From: Caldilineaceae bacterium bin5
GTDB taxonomy: Bacteria > Chloroflexota > Anaerolineae > Caldilineales > Caldilineaceae
Assembly: GCA_002238445.1 (NCBI GenBank)
Contig: MPML01000006.1
Coordinates: 62,001 to 126,000, forward strand
DNA length: 64,000 nt
Reading direction: 5' to 3'
Under the pieces are notes generated by a model, which was not told where the DNA came from, searched no databases, and worked only from the letters and a program-made list of their open reading frames with translations. Positions 62,444 to 64,000 of the stretch are shown in pieces. The first letter of the stretch is position 1. Each line of letters opens with the position of its first letter. A program made the translations under genes and the position numbers.

Positions 62444-64000
62444 TTAACCTTCCAGGAGGCCGTCGTCGACCCCATCGTCGGACATTTGGCGGCGGGCGAG
62501 CTCTGTCGCTGCAGCTGTTGCCGGCTCTCGTGAAATCTCGCCGACGATTCGGTCCATTCCGACTGCGCGGCTGCCTTTGACGAGCAACAGATCCTGCGGC
62601 TGTGCCAACTCCTTCAGAACCTGTACAGCCGTCTCGAAATCGTCGGTTGCGTACACAGCTTGTGAGGACAGGCCTGCCCTTCGGGCCTCATCGGCGATAA
62701 TCCGACCCAGGCCGCCGACTGTAACCAGCAGGTCGGTTACGCCCGCGGCATGGGCGCCCACCTGTTTGTGTCCCTCTGTCGTGAAAGTGCCCAACTCTCG
62801 CATATCGCCGAGAATCGCGATGCGGCGGCCGCCGCGGTGTTTCCGAGACTGCCCGATGACGGACTGGGACGCCCGTTTCGCTGCCCCTGACGCCATATCC
62901 GGGCCTTTGACGGCGGGCGAACAGTCCGCGCCCGCCTGGCCGCGAGTGAACAGGTCGTTCAGAAGATTGAGGGCGGCAAGGGTGCTGATAGGGCTGGCGT
63001 TGTATGTGTCGTCGATGACGGTGCTGCCGTTGATGCCCGGTTTTACCACAAGCCGCAACTGACCCGGCGCCTGCTGCAGGCCGGTGACAATCTCTTGCCA
63101 GGTCAGATCGTTGACAATCCCGACGGCAGCCGCGCCCAGGGCCGTATACACGGAATGTGTGCCCAAGAGCGGCACGCTCAGGCGCTGGCTGTGGATACGG
63201 CCGTTTTGCTGCCGGTGATGGAAACGGAAGCGGATGCCTTCCATGCCCAGGCTTTCGATCTCGTCGGCCCACAGATCCGCTTCCGCGCTGAGGCCGTAGA
63301 AAAAAGGCCGGGCAGCGGTGACCGCCGCCATAGCCCGAACGCGTGCGTCGTCGCGGTTCAGAATGGCTACGCCCCCGTCCTGCGCGTTGGGCAGAGCCTC
63401 CACGAGCTCGGCCTTGGCTTGTGCGATCCGGTCTATCGTGCCCAGCCGCTCCAAATGGGTCGGGCCGACATTCGTCACAACGCCAACCTGGGGCCGCGCC
63501 AGGCTGCAGAGCAGGCGGATTTCGCCCAGGTCGTACATCCCCATCTCCAACACTGTGCGCTCGTGGCTCGTGTGCAACCCCAGGAGAGCCAGCGGCAACC
63601 CCTGTTCGCTGTTGAGATTACCGGTGTTGTGATGGGTGCGGAAGCGTTGGGCGAGAACCGAAGCAGCCAACTCTTTTGTGCTGGTTTTGCCTACGCTGCC
63701 GGTCACGCCGATCACCCGCAGATCCGGTCGGGTGCGATGCAGCCGTTGAAAGATGCCTGCGGCCTGTAGAGCCGTATTGGCGTCGGGTACGATGTAGGCA
63801 ATGGCGCGGCCGGGTTCAAACTGCGCAGAATGAAAACAAAGCCGCGGCCGCGCGCGGTTCGGTTGGTCGCTCTCTTCTTTCTTTTCTGTGCCCTCTCCAA
63901 GTCGGCCGCGGCAGTCGACCAGCAGCGCATCGGTTGCGCGCAGCTGGTCAAGGCCCCGCTCTTCGCAGATGACTGCATCAGCGCCGCCGGCCAGCGCCTG
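62444..64000 (-). CDS. murF: UDP-MurNAc-tripeptide:D-Ala-D-Ala ligase, 5' part outside the window
   Basis: This ligase adds D-Ala-D-Ala to complete the pentapeptide. The frame is open to the right edge, so at least 518 codons are present and the start lies beyond the window. The first part seen ([14 protein letters not shown] and [18 protein letters not shown]) is the N-terminal domain. [16 protein letters not shown] is the ATP loop, and [18 protein letters not shown] and ILGDMRELG the central and C-terminal domains. A short Glu/Lys-rich insert ([14 protein letters not shown]) sits in the first domain. The C-terminus carries a charged tail ending [11 protein letters not shown]. Confidence 0.94.
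   Translation of the reverse strand, partial: QALAGGADAVICEERGLDQLRATDALLVDCRGRLGEGTEKKEESDQPNRARPRLCFHSAQFEPGRAIAYIVPDANTALQAAGIFQRLHRTRPDLRVIGVTGSVGKTSTKELAASVLAQRFRTHHNTGNLNSEQGLPLALLGLHTSHERTVLEMGMYDLGEIRLLCSLARPQVGVVTNVGPTHLERLGTIDRIAQAKAELVEALPNAQDGGVAILNRDDARVRAMAAVTAARPFFYGLSAEADLWADEIESLGMEGIRFRFHHRQQNGRIHSQRLSVPLLGTHSVYTALGAAAVGIVNDLTWQEIVTGLQQAPGQLRLVVKPGINGSTVIDDTYNASPISTLAALNLLNDLFTRGQAGADCSPAVKGPDMASGAAKRASQSVIGQSRKHRGGRRIAILGDMRELGTFTTEGHKQVGAHAAGVTDLLVTVGGLGRIIADEARRAGLSSQAVYATDDFETAVQVLKELAQPQDLLLVKGSRAVGMDRIVGEISREPATAAATELARRQMSDDGVDDGLLEG

Overview
The window is a GC-rich (about 60%) chromosomal segment, most likely from a member of the Chloroflexota close to the Caldilineae/Anaerolineae. 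This rests on gene content, not on a marker-gene search. The clues are a RibXY-type flavin transporter behind an FMN riboswitch, a B12-dependent class II ribonucleotide reductase with nrdR beside ftsZ, many Gfo/Idh/MocA oxidoreductases and sugar isomerases, and Thr/Pro-rich linkers in secreted proteins. No tRNA, rRNA, transposase or CRISPR array was found.

Positions 1-31,600 are an accessory, carbohydrate-oriented half, mostly on the + strand. It holds a haloalkane dehalogenase-like hydrolase, a GH32-like glycosidase between two paralogous MFS transporters, a sulfatase (6.3 kb) and an anaerobic-type sulfatase maturase (30.3 kb), a Gfo/Idh-mutarotase-lactonase operon (10.1-12.4 kb), xylA-xylB-MFS (12.6-16.7 kb), a GguC/FAH-type protein, and an isomerase plus Gfo/Idh pair (28-30 kb). 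Between these lie an RHH/PIN toxin-antitoxin pair, an ABC exporter, a family 5-type uracil-DNA glycosylase, a secreted three-PA14 protein and the ribosome-quality-control factor RqcH. Four copies of a two-hairpin repeat and several 7-bp-period arrays occupy the spacers of this half.

Positions 31,600-47,000 are mainly housekeeping. They hold rpsF-rpsR (S18 with a long acidic N-terminal extension, no ssb) plus a parvulin-type PPIase; an FMN-riboswitch-controlled ABC transporter whose binding-protein gene is frameshifted at a run of 13 G; one AT-richer AIPR-type defence gene; lysS; greA with a structured leader; a methyltransferase; and nrdJ/nrdR.

Positions 47,300-64,000 are a division and cell-wall (dcw) cluster, all on the - strand, in the order murF-mraY-murD-ftsW-murG-two membrane proteins-murC-P-loop kinase-murB-ddl-ftsQ-ftsA-ftsZ. 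Together these make UDP-MurNAc-pentapeptide, lipid I and lipid II and build the early divisome. murF runs off the right edge. ftsA and ftsZ are separated by an unusual 638-bp spacer with two matching operator-like sites.
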